From Tipula vernalis (taxonomy: Eukaryota; Arthropoda; Insecta; Diptera; Tipulidae): 64,000 nt of DNA. Positions 31,505-43,170 of this stretch are shown here, piece by piece. The stretch is from positions 52,948,333-53,012,332 of the forward strand of contig OY282560.1 in the NCBI GenBank assembly GCA_958295665.1, written 5' to 3'. Numbering within the stretch: the stretch's first letter is position 1; every line of letters starts with the position of its first letter. The position numbers and the translations under genes are program-made. A model generated the notes under the pieces. That model searched no databases. It was not told the origin of the DNA and worked only from the letters and a program-made list of their open reading frames with translations.

Positions 31505-33145
31505 ATGCAGTATGCTGATGTGGAAGTAATCTGTGAAGTGTACATAGTCGAAGGTGACGGAGTATCGTTACTGGGGTGTGATACAGCCGTAAAATTAAAG
31601 ATAATGCAGTTCAACATAAATTCAATTAAAATTGAAGAGTCGATAAAGAGCAAGGAAAAGGGTAGCACAGGAAAGTTGAAGGGTGTGGAAGTTCAACTCC
31701 AGATTAATAGCGGCGTTAACCCAGTCATTCAACAGTATAGACGGGTGCCATTACCGTTAAAAGAAAAGGTGTCTGAAAAATTGAGGGAACTGTTGGCAGA
31801 GGATATAATAGAAAAAGCTAAAGGGTCATCCAAGTGGATTTCGCCACTAGTAATTGTTCCGAAGGATCAAGGAAGAGATGTGAGGTTATGTGTGGACATG
31901 AGACGAGCGAATCAAGCTATTGAACGAGAAATTCATCCATTACCAACATTCGATTGCGTTCTACCTGATTTGTCCAAGAGTGCGATATTTTCCAAGTTGG
32001 ATATCAAAAACGCATTTCATCAAGTAGTCTTAGCGCCGTCTTCGAGAGAGATTACAACTTTTATAACACACGAAGGGCTATACCGTTTTAAAAGACTTAT
32101 GTTCGGACTGAACTGTGCCAGTGAAATATTTCAAAAATTAATGGATAATTTACTTATGGGGAAAAAGGGAGTACATGTGTATATAGATGACATAATAATA
32201 TGTGGTAAAGACCTACAACAGCATGATAAAAGACTAAACGATGTTTTGAAACTTTTGAAAGACAACGGTTTAATATTGAACGAGAAGAAATGCACATTTA
32301 GAATAGCAGAAATAGTATTTATGGGACATTTGATTACAAAAGATGGCATAAAACCAACAGAAAGCAGAGTAAAGGATGTGCAATCATTTAGAGCGCCAGT
32401 CAGCAAAGAAGAGGTACGTAGCTTCTTGGGACTTGTAAATTTTGTAGGGCGATTTATACCAAATTTAGCAACGATTACGGAGCCACTAAAAGTACTGATA
32501 AGAAACAATGAAACATTTCGGTGGGCTCGGGAACAAGAGGAGGCTTTTCAAAATTTGAAAAACTTGGTAGCAAATGAAGCTCAATTGGGGTATTTTGATG
32601 TAGAGGATAAATGCATAATAATAACAGATGCTAGTCCAGTAGCACTTGGCGCGGTGTTAGTACAAGAGAACAACAAGAAACACAGAATAATTGCGTTCGC
32701 ATCAAAAAGTTTAACGGAAACAGAGAGGAAATACTCGCAAATAGAAAAGGAAGCGTTAGGAATAGTATGGGGTGTCGAAAGATTCAGGATGTACGTCACT
32801 GGAAAAAGATTTGATCTTATCACAGACCACAAATCTTTGGAGACCTTGTTTAAGCCTACTTCAAAACCTTGTGCCAGAATAGAACGATGGGTGTTAAGAT
32901 TACAAAGTTTCGACATGAAGGTAATTTTCAAACCAGGGAAGCAAAACATAGCCGACCCATTATCAAGATTAGTAGAGCAGGAAAATAAAATTCATGATGA
33001 GAAGGGTGAAATATATATTAGGGAGATATTGCAAATAAACAAATTGAAAGCAATTAGCCTGGAGCAAATAAAGCAAAACAAGTGTTACAGTCGGGGAAAT
33101 GGGGAGGAGATGTCAAGAAATACGCTCGGTTTGAGCACGAACTAA
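31505..33145 (+). CDS. Gypsy D reverse transcriptase and RNase H
   Basis: 546 open codons. RT: SKWISPLVIVPKDQGRDVRL, FSKLDIKNAFHQVVLAPSS, FGLNCASEIFQKLM, the active site VHVYIDDIIICGK (YIDD) and IVFMGHLITKDGI. RNase H: IITDASPVALGAVLVQ, EKEALGIVWGVERF and TDHKSLETLF, with the tether VIFKPGKQNIADPLSRL. All catalytic Asp and Glu residues are present. The end runs out of frame at a one-base loss in the A-rich stretch near 33076-33082, just before integrase. This is the best preserved RT in the window. Confidence 0.95.
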   Translation: MQYADVEVICEVYIVEGDGVSLLGCDTAVKLKIMQFNINSIKIEESIKSKEKGSTGKLKGVEVQLQINSGVNPVIQQYRRVPLPLKEKVSEKLRELLAEDIIEKAKGSSKWISPLVIVPKDQGRDVRLCVDMRRANQAIEREIHPLPTFDCVLPDLSKSAIFSKLDIKNAFHQVVLAPSSREITTFITHEGLYRFKRLMFGLNCASEIFQKLMDNLLMGKKGVHVYIDDIIICGKDLQQHDKRLNDVLKLLKDNGLILNEKKCTFRIAEIVFMGHLITKDGIKPTESRVKDVQSFRAPVSKEEVRSFLGLVNFVGRFIPNLATITEPLKVLIRNNETFRWAREQEEAFQNLKNLVANEAQLGYFDVEDKCIIITDASPVALGAVLVQENNKKHRIIAFASKSLTETERKYSQIEKEALGIVWGVERFRMYVTGKRFDLITDHKSLETLFKPTSKPCARIERWVLRLQSFDMKVIFKPGKQNIADPLSRLVEQENKIHDEKGEIYIREILQINKLKAISLEQIKQNKCYSRGNGEEMSRNTLGLSTN

Positions 33146-34395
33146 GTGAAGTTGATGGGTTAATCCTTAGACATAACAGGATAGTAATCCCGCATCTACT
33201 TCAAGATAGAATATTGCACTTAGCTCATGAGGGTCATCCAGGAGAAAGTTTAATGAAACGTCGGTTACGTGTGAAAGTATGGTGGTGCAGCATGGATAAG
33301 GATGCAGAAAATTTTGTAAAGTGTTGCGAAGGATGTCAAGTTGTCTCAGCGAATGTAAGGCCGGAACCTTTATACATTTTTCAATTACCAGAGAGGTCAT
33401 GGAGTCAAATTAGAGCAGATTTTCTAGGACCTTTACCATCAGGCGAAAATTTATTAGTAATAATTGACGAATATTCCAAATATGTGCTTGTCGAAATTAT
33501 GCGAAAGATAACAAGCGAAAAAGTTATCAAGAATTTCAAAAATATTTTTACGCGGTTTGGTATTCCGGAAATCATCATCACAGACAACGGATCACAATTT
33601 AAAAGTAAGGAAATGGAGGAGTTTTGTCAAACTTTCAATATAAATTTCAAGCACACGATACCATATTCACCTTCTTCAAATGGGCTAGTCGAAAGACAGA
33701 ACAGATCGATACTGAAAAGACTGAAAATAGCACAAATCGAAAAGTCAGACTGGAAAGAAGAACTAAATGATTGGCTATATTTATATAACAATTCAATACA
33801 TCCATCATCAGGATATTCACCAGCAGTAATAATGTTTGGAAGGAACTTCAAAGAGAAAATTCCAAATATTCGAGAAATACCAGAAGTCTTCGATGAGGAT
33901 ATCAGATACAACGATAGAGAAGCAAAGGTGAAAAGAAAAATTTATGCCGATACAAAGCGAAGAGCAGTAGAATCAAATGTAGGAATTGGAGACATAGTGT
34001 TAAAACAAAACGAGCAAATGAAGAACAAGTTAACTCCAAATTTTGATGACATAAAGTACCAGGTGATAGACAGGAATGACAAAATGGTAAAGATTAGAGA
34101 TGACAGTGGTAAGGTCCAAACGAAACGAAACGATCAAGTCAAGAAATTCAATGTCGGAGAAAAAGATGAAAAAGTACAGTCAGCAGAGGAACAGGCATCA
34201 GTGAACCAAAATAATATGCCAGTGGTGGAGGAGAAAGATGCAGGAACGGACACGACAAGACGCATAGAGCCAATAGAGCATCGAGCAGATGGGAGTGAGA
34301 CGACGGGAAGTCTATCGGGAGTAACCAGCGAAATTAGAAGGTCAGCTAGGGAAAGGAAAAGTCCTGGCTATTTCAAAAGCTATATAATGGATTAG
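33082..34395 (+). CDS. Gypsy D integrase
   Basis: 437 open codons in the frame -1 to RT. Zinc-binding: HLAHEGHPGESLMKRRLRVK and CCEGCQ. Core: Asp in IRADFLGPL, Asp in IITDNGSQFK, and Glu in SSNGLVERQNRSIL, giving a complete DDE. The C-terminal domain (VGIGDIVLKQN) is followed by a charged tail ending ARERKSPGYFKSYIMD. The frame difference from RT reflects a one-base deletion and is not a separate gene. Confidence 0.94.
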   Translation: MLQSGKWGGDVKKYARFEHELSEVDGLILRHNRIVIPHLLQDRILHLAHEGHPGESLMKRRLRVKVWWCSMDKDAENFVKCCEGCQVVSANVRPEPLYIFQLPERSWSQIRADFLGPLPSGENLLVIIDEYSKYVLVEIMRKITSEKVIKNFKNIFTRFGIPEIIITDNGSQFKSKEMEEFCQTFNINFKHTIPYSPSSNGLVERQNRSILKRLKIAQIEKSDWKEELNDWLYLYNNSIHPSSGYSPAVIMFGRNFKEKIPNIREIPEVFDEDIRYNDREAKVKRKIYADTKRRAVESNVGIGDIVLKQNEQMKNKLTPNFDDIKYQVIDRNDKMVKIRDDSGKVQTKRNDQVKKFNVGEKDEKVQSAEEQASVNQNNMPVVEEKDAGTDTTRRIEPIEHRADGSETTGSLSGVTSEIRRSARERKSPGYFKSYIMD

Positions 34396-34469
34396 GGGAT
34401 ACTACAAGTACTAGACGAATTTACATAATTGAATTGAATTAAAAAAAAAAAAAAAAAAAAAAAGGTAAA

Positions 34470-34692
34470 TGTAGTATCACAAAATACTGCTTATTGGGAG
34501 TATGAATGAGAATTCCAAATTGATGGGAGATAGGGTAAAGAGGAGGAAAAGAAAGGGATTCGTGTGGCAGATGTGATTGAGTGAGGTTGAGTCGTGGAGA
34601 AATAAATTAAAATAATAAGAATAAAAACGCGTGTTTAATTAAATTAGAATAAACATAATATCCATTGTATTACTAATAAAGTGGGTATTACA
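34470..34692 (+). mobile_element. Gypsy D 3' LTR
   Basis: 223 bp, one mismatch to the 5' LTR; preceded by an A-run and GG that may serve as the polypurine tract, and followed by GACAG. Confidence 0.95.
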
Positions 34693-34697
34693 GACAG

Positions 34698-36112
34698 ATA
34701 CCAGCCAGTATGGCTTAGGGTGTGTATTGTTACAGAATCGAAAACCTGTAGCTTATGCATCCAGGAGCTTAACAGCAACGGAACAACAGTATGCTCAGGT
34801 GGAAAAAGAATTGCTAGCTGTAATCTAGAAAAGAAAAGTCGAGATTCATTCTGATCATAAACCCTTAGTAAGTATAATGAAAAAAGAATTAGGAAAAATA
34901 AATTCGTCACGTCTTCAGAGAATGAAGATGAAACTGCTAGTATATGAGATTGAGTTAAATTATGTCCCGGGTAAAGAAATGCATATATAGCTGACCATCT
35001 GTAAAGATCATTTTTAATAGATGAATCAGCGTATGAGTTTAGAGAGTACGAGGAAGTCGTTCATTCCGTAAACATGACAGAGTTGAATAAACAAAAAATG
35101 GTGATGGAGACTTCAAGGGACAAAGTCTTAAATCAAATCTTGAATGTATATCAAAATGGTTGGCCTAACGATAAGAGATTTCTCCTTGAGCAGGTAAAGC
35201 CATTTTGAAAATTTCGACAGGATATATTTTGTGATGAGGGGATAGTATACTTAAACGATCGAATAGTGGTCCCAAAAATATTACGTAGACATATGTTGGA
35301 AAAGTTACATGAAGCTCATGTTGGTATAAGCAAGACAAAACAAAGAGCATGACAAATTTTATATTGGCCCGGAATCGACAATGATATAGAGGGTTTCATC
35401 AATAAATGTAGAGTATGTGAGGAATATAGGTCTTCTAATTCATATGAGCCGTTAATTTCACATGAAGTTGCAATCAGGAACGGAGAACTATTTGGTTGTG
35501 ACTGATTAATTTAGCAAATGGCTCGAAATAGTCGAGTTAAAGTCTAAGCAGTCAAACGATATAATAAAGTGTCTTAAAATTATTTTTTCGAATAATGGTA
35601 TCCCAAAAATATTGATAAGTGATAATATGCCTTTCACGTCAAAAGAATTTTCCATATTTAGTCAGGAGTGGAATTTTGAAATTAGAACAAGTAGTCCTAG
35701 ATATGCACGGTCTAATGGGCAAGCGGAGAAAGCGGTACACATTGCCAAAAATATTATACGTAAAGCTAGGGAAGATAATAGAGATATAGAATATTCCTTG
35801 CTAGAGTATAGAAACCATCCTGTTGCCGAATTGAATGCATCACCCGCGCAATTGCTCATGAGTAGGAGAACCAGAACAAAAGTTCCAGATGATCTTTTGA
35901 AACCACGTTTAGTAGGGTTTAATGTTAGAGAAAAGTTAACAGAAAAATAAAAGAAAGTGAAGTCTTATCACGATGCGCGAGTTAGGTTTCGACCAGAATT
36001 TACACCGGGTGAATCGGTCGTTTACAGAGATACAAAGGTCTGGGAGCCAGCTCGGGTAGTCTCAACTCATACAAGTCCACGTTCTTTAATAATAAAGACT
36101 GAAAATAACTAA
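34698..36112 (+). pseudogene. Gypsy C RNase H and integrase (fragment 3)
   Basis: RNase H resumes as SQYGLGCVLLQNRKPVAYAS and VEKELLAVI, followed by a stop and a small deletion, then IHSDHKPLVSIMKKE. Integrase: HEAHVGISKTKQRA (stop) QILYWPG, CRVCEEY, a deletion that removes the first catalytic Asp block, then LISDNMPFTSKEF (Asp) and RSNGQAEKAVHIAK (Glu). A final frame gives FRPEFTPGESVVYRD and VWEPARVVSTHTSPR, ending near 36112. Several stops and deletions are present, so the element is long inactive. Confidence 0.9.
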
Positions 36113-36290
36113 TATAACTGGCATTACGTTGCACGGGTTATTGGGTTCAACGATTATTAATTATCGTTCAGTGGAAACGAGTAATGGGTGGGGAGTTCGT
36201 TTTAAGTTGTCACGAAAGTAGGAACAAAAAAAGAAATGTATAATAGTTTTATAATTAAATAAATGTGAATAAAACAAGGATTAACTAGAA
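36113..36290 (+). other. Possible Gypsy C polypurine tract and 3' LTR start
   Basis: A purine-rich GGGTGGGGAG ends at 36195, about 80 bases after pol. It could be a polypurine tract, with an LTR starting at TTCG (36196) or TGTCACGAAAG (36208). No second copy of this LTR is in the window, because the 5' end of Gypsy C is missing, so the boundary cannot be tested here. Confidence 0.35.
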
Positions 36291-36533
36291 TTGATTTTTA
36301 TTGATCGCTGCCTAATAAATTACAACAATAACAGACTGTTGCGTAGAAATAAATTTCATTTAAGGAAATCGTTAAATGAGCCAATCATCAGAACTCGGTT
36401 AGATGGCTTTGAAAATAGAACAGAGACTTTACCTGATTTGTCAGAAAGAATAGGAAGTCGGAGTAACGATTATGGGGGTCTTGGTCAATGGTTAATTATG
36501 ATTGTTGTTGTGTTTATGTTTGTGAAAATTTAA
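36291..36533 (+). other. Open frame with hydrophobic C-terminus, unknown
   Basis: An 80-codon frame downstream of Gypsy C pol. It is basic in the first third (RLLRRNKFHLRKSLN), polar in the middle, and ends with WLIMIVVVFMFVKI, which could span a membrane. I do not recognise a family. It might be the end of a degraded env-like or pol-tail reading frame, or chance. The start codon is not certain. Confidence 0.3.
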
Positions 36534-36539
36534 ATAAAA

Positions 36540-37740
36540 TTTTTAAAATTTGTCAATGTTTGGTTTTTGTTTGAAAATTCAAAAAATCTCAACCAGATGT
36601 GTAGAAAGAGTAGTTCTTACCCACATTTTCAAGATTGTTTTGAATCACCTAGAATTTGGTTTTTGTTTCATGTTTCCAGCTCCATGTTCACATTTGAAAA
36701 TTGAGTTATAAAACATGTTGTGGAATAAGTCAAAAAAAACACAGCCACATGATTAGAGAAGGAATGCTGTTTTTAGCAAGTGCGGTTCAAAAGATTCGAA
36801 TTAAAAAAAAAAAAAATTTAGGGGGCCTGTTTTCTGTGCCGGTTAGTGTGACACACTGTCGAATTCGATACACCATTGTCTCCATAACTAATGTTTCGAG
36901 TCAAACACAGTTTGAATTTGAACTCAGTTTCGAAAATTCGACGCATTTTTTATTATATCTATGATTTCCCAAATTAGAATAGAGTCACACACTAAAAAAA
37001 CTTAATTTAGGCAACTAACTGTTGTTTGGTGATTCCGTTTGAGAAAAATTTTGCTCTGTTCATAGTAAAATGAAACCTTGGTTAAACATGACACATTTGA
37101 TCGAAATTATAGTAAAGCGGTCATTATTTTTAAGAAATTCCGAGTAAAGTCTCGCAAGCCTATGCTTTTATACACCTCTGTTTCTTCAAACAGCATCATT
37201 TACACAGCATCCAGATGTAAGAATAGGTTTAGATGATGTGGATGGTCATGACTATACAATATACTGTCGAATATAAACAACTGATATTTGACTTTTCCGA
37301 AACGAGGAAATTTTAACCAACACGATTCGAGCATTGGAGTGGCCGCAATTGAACTATTCCTACTGCAACATGAGGCGTATTTGAACAAAAAATCTGCATC
37401 TACATGCCTACACGATCCAATTGACCCAGGAATTAAAACAAGTAGACCATAAACAGTGTTACGAATTCGTCAATTAGATGTTCGACAACAATCAAGTTGA
37501 TGGCTATTTTTCGGTAAAGGAAAATATAATCAAAAGGGCGGTGTCGCACATTTCTATATTGGTGTCTATACAAAAATAAGTAAAAAATTCTGATTTTGTT
37601 TTTGAGTGGCATTCTCAAATAAATCAAAATCCTAACGCCTTTGTGGGACATAATACCCCCAAATATGTGACGGTTTGGTATGGTTTTTGGACTCGAGAAA
37701 TAATTAAGGTGCTTGTGTCACGGTCAATAACGAATGAATC
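36540..37740. other. Unassigned DNA
   Basis: No gene is supported; only short open frames with no recognisable motif. Confidence 0.5.
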
Positions 37741-37745
37741 AGATT

Positions 37746-37808
37746 TTGTCCAGCGTGCAGTCAAAGTACGCCACTAACGAGAAAGAAGCACTAGCGGTAG
37801 TGGCACTT
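37746..37808 (+). pseudogene. Short retroelement RNase H relic
   Basis: About 21 codons read SVQSKYATNEKEALAVVAL, the RNase H block around the catalytic Glu (KYATNEKEALAVV) of Gypsy-type pol. Nothing else of the element is recognisable nearby, so this is a tiny old fragment. Confidence 0.7.
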
Positions 37809-40800
37809 AGTAAAAGATCGATGACAAATGAAACTAAGAAACTTAGCTTTAAGAGGATGGCATGAAACGTGAATCAGATGGTGACATACAGACAGTTAAT
37901 TCTGCTAACACATCGTATGACTATTTCATTCACTTCTCAGACCGACTTTCAGTAATCGAACAATCAGTGATTTTATCGCTCAAAATATGGCATCAAAAGA
38001 TCCAAGAATCATTTAGGGATAATTTTCGTGAAATCGTTGTTTAGTTTTCGTTATAAAAATGTTTGAAGACGTGACCCTCCTCTAAATTCCATCATTTGTA
38101 AAGAAATACTGAGAGCTCATGGATGGAGTACAGTTTTGTGGAATCAGTGACATTCAATATAAATTTCAAAATTATATTTCAATGACGGTACGCAGATCAT
38201 AATTTCTAAAAACTAACTTCAAGAAGGAAATATTCTAGAATTTACAAAATGTTTAGAATTTTGTTAATATTAATTTCGGCATATTTAAAAAAAAAATTGC
38301 CGCAAATTGAACCAAATTCTGGATTTGAGCTGACGATAAGTACATCGTATTTGTGAAACAGCCATAAAACAAATTTATATGATTTTAGTATTTTAATAAT
38401 CTGATTTCTGTAGAATTGTGGAGATTCACCCAGTTTTTGTGCCAAATTTTTCAAAAATTTCGAATCATTTTGTAATTTTTCAGAATTTGGTTTAACTTAA
38501 AATTCAGGCAGTAAGCAAAACTAGTAAATTTTAAAACTTAATTAAAACTCTAAGACGAGTGTTTAATTACAATATTTCGAAAATTTAAAAATTTTTCAAA
38601 ATTCAGATTACATTACAGAATTTAAAAACAAATTAAAACCAAATTGGATACTTAAACCCGTATGTGTCTTTACTAAGTCTACACGTATTTATTATGTGAG
38701 CAACTCGTACGCGCCACATAGCATGTCATATGACAAACTTTGCATTATATCGTGCGGCATTAAATATCACCGTCAAATTTTGTCTATATTTCGAAATTAA
38801 TTAATTTGAATCGAAATAAATGATTTGAATGAAAATAGATCCGATTTTTTGAAGGTTCCAAACAGATTTTAATTCTAAAAATAAGTCTTCATTAATGAAA
38901 AAAGCGAAGAATTGGTTTTAGTATAAGTCATACAGCAGAAATAAAAATTCGAGTTTGAATGGCGTAAAATATATGAATTTCACGGATTATTAGAAAATTT
39001 TATAAATTTTGAAATATTGCAAGAATTTGACCGAATGACAAATACAATTTGGGTGAATCATGAAATTAATTTCCTAAGAAACCGAGAGAACACCAAGTAA
39101 ATATGTTCAACCCAAACACTAATATCAAGGATCCGCCTGGTCGTGGCTTTGTTGATAGCCTCGTAAGAGGCGGACATGTGATCCAATGTGGTTAACCAGC
39201 ATTCCCTCCTTTCTGTTAACAATGTTCCGTCAGCCTTTTTCTTACTAGCCACTGTTAGGGACCAATGACTAATAATAACACCTGAGGCATAAAGTCAACA
39301 TTAATACCAAGGCTTAGGGTAGCTAGTCTATCCTAATCCAAAAAAACTACTTTCACATCTGTCCCTTCACATTGAGTTGCTATTAGCAATTCACCGTTTT
39401 GGGTAGCCCCTTCCCCCATTCCAAATCGTGAGCTCACCTTTTTTTGATTCGGTCCATGCGGCTATCCAAGTCTTACTTGCAGTACCTTTAATCCACGACC
39501 ACCTCCTCGACAAGGCTGAGCTGCGGGAATCATGCCGCGAGAGGTTCCAAAGCCAAGAAAAATACATTTTTGTTCTACTTTCAGTCTAACTCCACTTATT
39601 ACAGCATTTTGGTAGAAATCAAAATGCCAAATCAAATGGCTGGTCATCGATGTAAGTATTGGTTAATGATAAATTTAAAAATATTAGTGAGATGCCGTCA
39701 GCTAGTGAGTATACGAAGAGTCAGAAGGATTTAAAAACGGAAACGTAAAAAATCGGAGATGTTAACGAGTATAAAGAAAATAATAACCGTCTATTTGGCG
39801 AATAATCAGGAAGAATGTGACGTTTTCATTAGGATGTGTGTGATAAGTATCAAAGCTGAATCGACATTAAAAAAATAAGTTTATGCGACAAGTGTGAATT
39901 TTGCCGGACCATACCAAATTCGGAGTAAATTACGGGAACAAACACCAATAAACAATTATGTATATTGCTATTTTTATATGTTTGGTGCAAGATTTAACAA
40001 CTGATAGCTACTTTAATACGTTTTGTGTCATCTATCCAGAAAACGCAACAAATTTTTTGCGATTGAGCGGTTTTAAAGATACAATTTGGCATTTTTTCGC
40101 AACACGTAAAATTGAATGGTAAATATTCCACCGCCTTACTTCAGAAGGCATCGCTAAATGTGCCACGCATCATATCAGGAGGAGTTGCCAAATAGAGGCT
40201 ACTAAATCCTAGGCCAGTCGTCTCACCGTCTGATGGCCCAAAAGATTTAAACTATTTGAGACCAGGACTTTAATAATTGTGGATTTGTTAACAGCTTTTC
40301 CCATCCCATTATTAGATCATCTGAATTACATGTAATAAATTAGGCCGTTTCCACTGAATTGAGTATTTGTAGCAGCAGTTTTGGATGAATTGGTCCAATG
40401 AATATTTGACGTTTAAAGTCCGAAATCTAGCCACTTCTCAGTCCAGTTGTCCTAGAACCAAAATTCCTTGTAAGTAGATCCGGTAGATTTATGTCTTGGG
40501 CGCGCCGATGTTATTATCTCAATCAATTAACGATGGATCGCACATTGTACTAAGTTCGGATCGATCTTTTCGGGCCGATGGGGCACTACCCCAGGTATAT
40601 AATAACCAAATAGAAAAAATTAGGGTCAGATGGTATAGATCTGCAGTTCTTTACTTTGCTACATCCTGCTACATTCACACATAGTACAGATCATTAAATG
40701 AAATAGTTTGTTGATGGAGGATAATAATGAAACCATAAATATGTTACAATATAACCGCTGACAGAAAATACGCTTCAACAAAATCATGAAAACAAAAGAG

Positions 40801-41004
40801 ACTTTGAGCATATTTAACAAATCGAAACTCACCTGTTGGTGCAAAAAATTCATTTAACAACCACCCTAGATGATGATGGCAGGGGTTTTTAAATAAAATA
40901 TTCAGCTTGATGCTTCTAATAAAGGTGTAAAAATTAAAGGACAAATATCTTTAAAAAGAAAAGTTTTAACTATCTAGTCGAAAGCCTAAGTAGCCTGACC
41001 AGGT
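37809..41004. other. Unassigned DNA with possible decayed coding patches
   Basis: No gene is supported. Two minus-strand open stretches (39462-39647 and 39058-39252) have less AT-biased, coding-like composition, but I do not recognise them. They may be relics of an element. Confidence 0.45.
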
Positions 41005-42050
41005 TGAAAACATTGAAAAAGTAAAACATTTCGACTTAAAAAAATCAGGACAGTTTTTAAGGCTCGAAATTTGTTATGTATTTGATAAAAAAAAAAGAGA
41101 AATTGCTATATAAAATTGGTTTGGTGGCGACGACCATCGACTGGTTTGAAAACAGATTTGTAGTAAAATCTCTTCTAGTAAAGTTTCAAAACCTACCATT
41201 CCTCATTTAGATATACTGCAACTAATTCATTTATCATCAAATATGTTGGTTAAGTCAGATTTCAAATTTCAATAGAATTGGTACATAATCGCAGAAGTTC
41301 CATTTGGGGCAGGGATGGAGTTTCGTAAATAAAACATGGCCAGAATTCAACAAATATTCCGGGACACTGATAATGGTACTTTGGTACATAAATACAAACC
41401 ATAAAACACAAAATTCGGTTTGTCAAAGAGACATTTGTTTTTTAAATAAATAACCAATCCAGGCGATTTCTAGATTTCCAGCACCAAATGGAACATGCGC
41501 ATTTGTCAATAGATTTCAGCGAAAATTTATATCTAAGTTATTAGGCCGATTTTGTAAGTAGTTCCTAATAAAAAATCGAATTATTCACGCTCTGAAGTAT
41601 TCCTTCAGCCATTTCATCTGGGTTCGATTTCTTAATGTCAAATGGTTGAAATTCAAGAAACATTGCAGAACACTACCAACGATATTTTAGACGATACCTT
41701 AAATCAAAAATTGTATTCGCTAAATTTATTTTTACATATGGAGACAACTCAGATCTTTCCATCTCCAGCATCAAATGGAACAAGCACGTTTGTTGATGGA
41801 TTCTAGTAAAATTTTATATCTGTAATATTTTCAGACATTATAAATTGTTTCTAATATTTAAAACTTGGGCTGTGGGATCAGAATTTGCAAATCAAAACAT
41901 GACCTAACGGCAAGAATTATTTTGGAATACTATTCGTATTAATAGTGGCCGATACCATAAATAAAAAACAGCCGATCCAGACAATTTTTTCACACCAATT
42001 TGTCATTTCAAATCTAAAATATGTACATTAAAACACGTCTGAATTTTTTT
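41005..42050 (-). repeat. Dispersed repeat R, right copies (two diverged units)
   Basis: Positions 41005-41585 are the reverse complement of 5340-5885. A second, more diverged unit follows at about 41600-42050. It repeats CCAGCATCAAATGGAACAAGCACGTTTG in register with CCAGCACCAAATGGAACATGCGC of the first unit, about 300 bases apart. This points to an old tandem arrangement of the repeat. No coding capacity seen. Confidence 0.65.
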
Positions 42051-42239
42051 TTGGCCGTATCATTTGGGCTGGAGTTTGATTTCTTAAATAAAATATTTAA
42101 ATTGTGTGGAAATTATTATTTTTCTGGCCCCTCCTCAAACTTTTCAGGACAATATAGGATATTTTAACCGGATTCCCGCCGAAGTTTAAAAATTCAGAAC
42201 ATATTCGGAGAAACTAGGACGTCTGGTCACCTTACGAAA

Positions 42240-42300
42240 GCCAACATTTTCGAGTACGACACGGAATGCAAAAAACAGTTTTTCGCCGTTGCCCATCCCA
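42240..42300 (+). pseudogene. Possible mariner fragment
   Basis: The frame reads FEYDTECKKQFF and shares GAGTACGACACG with the mariner fragment at 3426-3440 (VYEYDTQ). It is about 100 bases from the inverted TTGAG minisatellite, as the other fragment is within it. It is too short to be sure. Confidence 0.35.
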
Positions 42301-42399
42301 ACCTAAGTAGGGAATCAAACTTTAAAATTCATGAATTCAATAAACAGCCGGAGATAAATAAATAAAATAAAGGATTGAAATCTCACGCGGTGGTCAGTC

Positions 42400-43170
42400 A
42401 ACTTCGCTCAAGAAAAATAACTCAACCTCGTAATCAATACCTAATTGAATGTCTTAACTCAATCTTCAGCGAAACCTAAAACCCAATTTACCATTCAACC
42501 TCCGACAAAATCGTAACGAAATCCCCAAGGCACTCATAAAATAAACCACCAATCCAACCTTCAAGTCAATCACCAATTCAACACATGGATTAACCCCCAA
42601 TATTTCCCTAATCGAACCCCTTACTCAACCCCAACACAACTTCAACTCAACTTAGCTGAAACCAAATCTCAACCCCCAACTCGAAAGCTACATGTGTGTA
42701 GGAACTCAACTGATATCAATTCAATCTAACCTTCCACTAAACTTTCAACTCGGCCCCAAATTAATCTCCAACCGAAGCCCACACTCAACTTCAAGTCACA
42801 CCCTATTCAACCTCTACTCGACCTCAACCCAATCCTAAACTCAATCATAATTCAACCTTCAACTCAATTCCCAACTCAACCATCAACTCAATCCCTAAAC
42901 GAAAATGTTCCGAAAACTGCATGTGTCTATACAACTTAAGTTAAGTTCCAACTCAACCCTCAATACAACCCCAAATAAATTCCCAAATTAACCACTGACT
43001 CCTACTCAACTGAACCACAAATCAACTCCAACTCATCCCTAGTCCAACCCCAACCTTAACTTGACCTGCACCTTTTAAATCAACCACAAACTTACACCCA
43101 AATCAACTCCCAAATCAGCAAGGTCTTAAAAGGTACATGCGTACATGAACTCAACTGTAGCTAACTCTAA
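42400..43170 (-). repeat. Inverted TTGAGTTGGGG-type minisatellite
   Basis: A degenerate array of CAACTCAACCCC-like units, C-rich on the plus strand. It is the same family as 2700-3915 but in the opposite orientation. Confidence 0.75.

Noticed and set aside
39058..39647. Two minus-strand open stretches with coding-like composition
   Set aside because: I could not match either to a family; they may be element relics but do not support a gene call.
36540..41000. Host gene between the Gypsy nest and repeat R
   Set aside because: Only short open frames without motifs or consistent splice sites.
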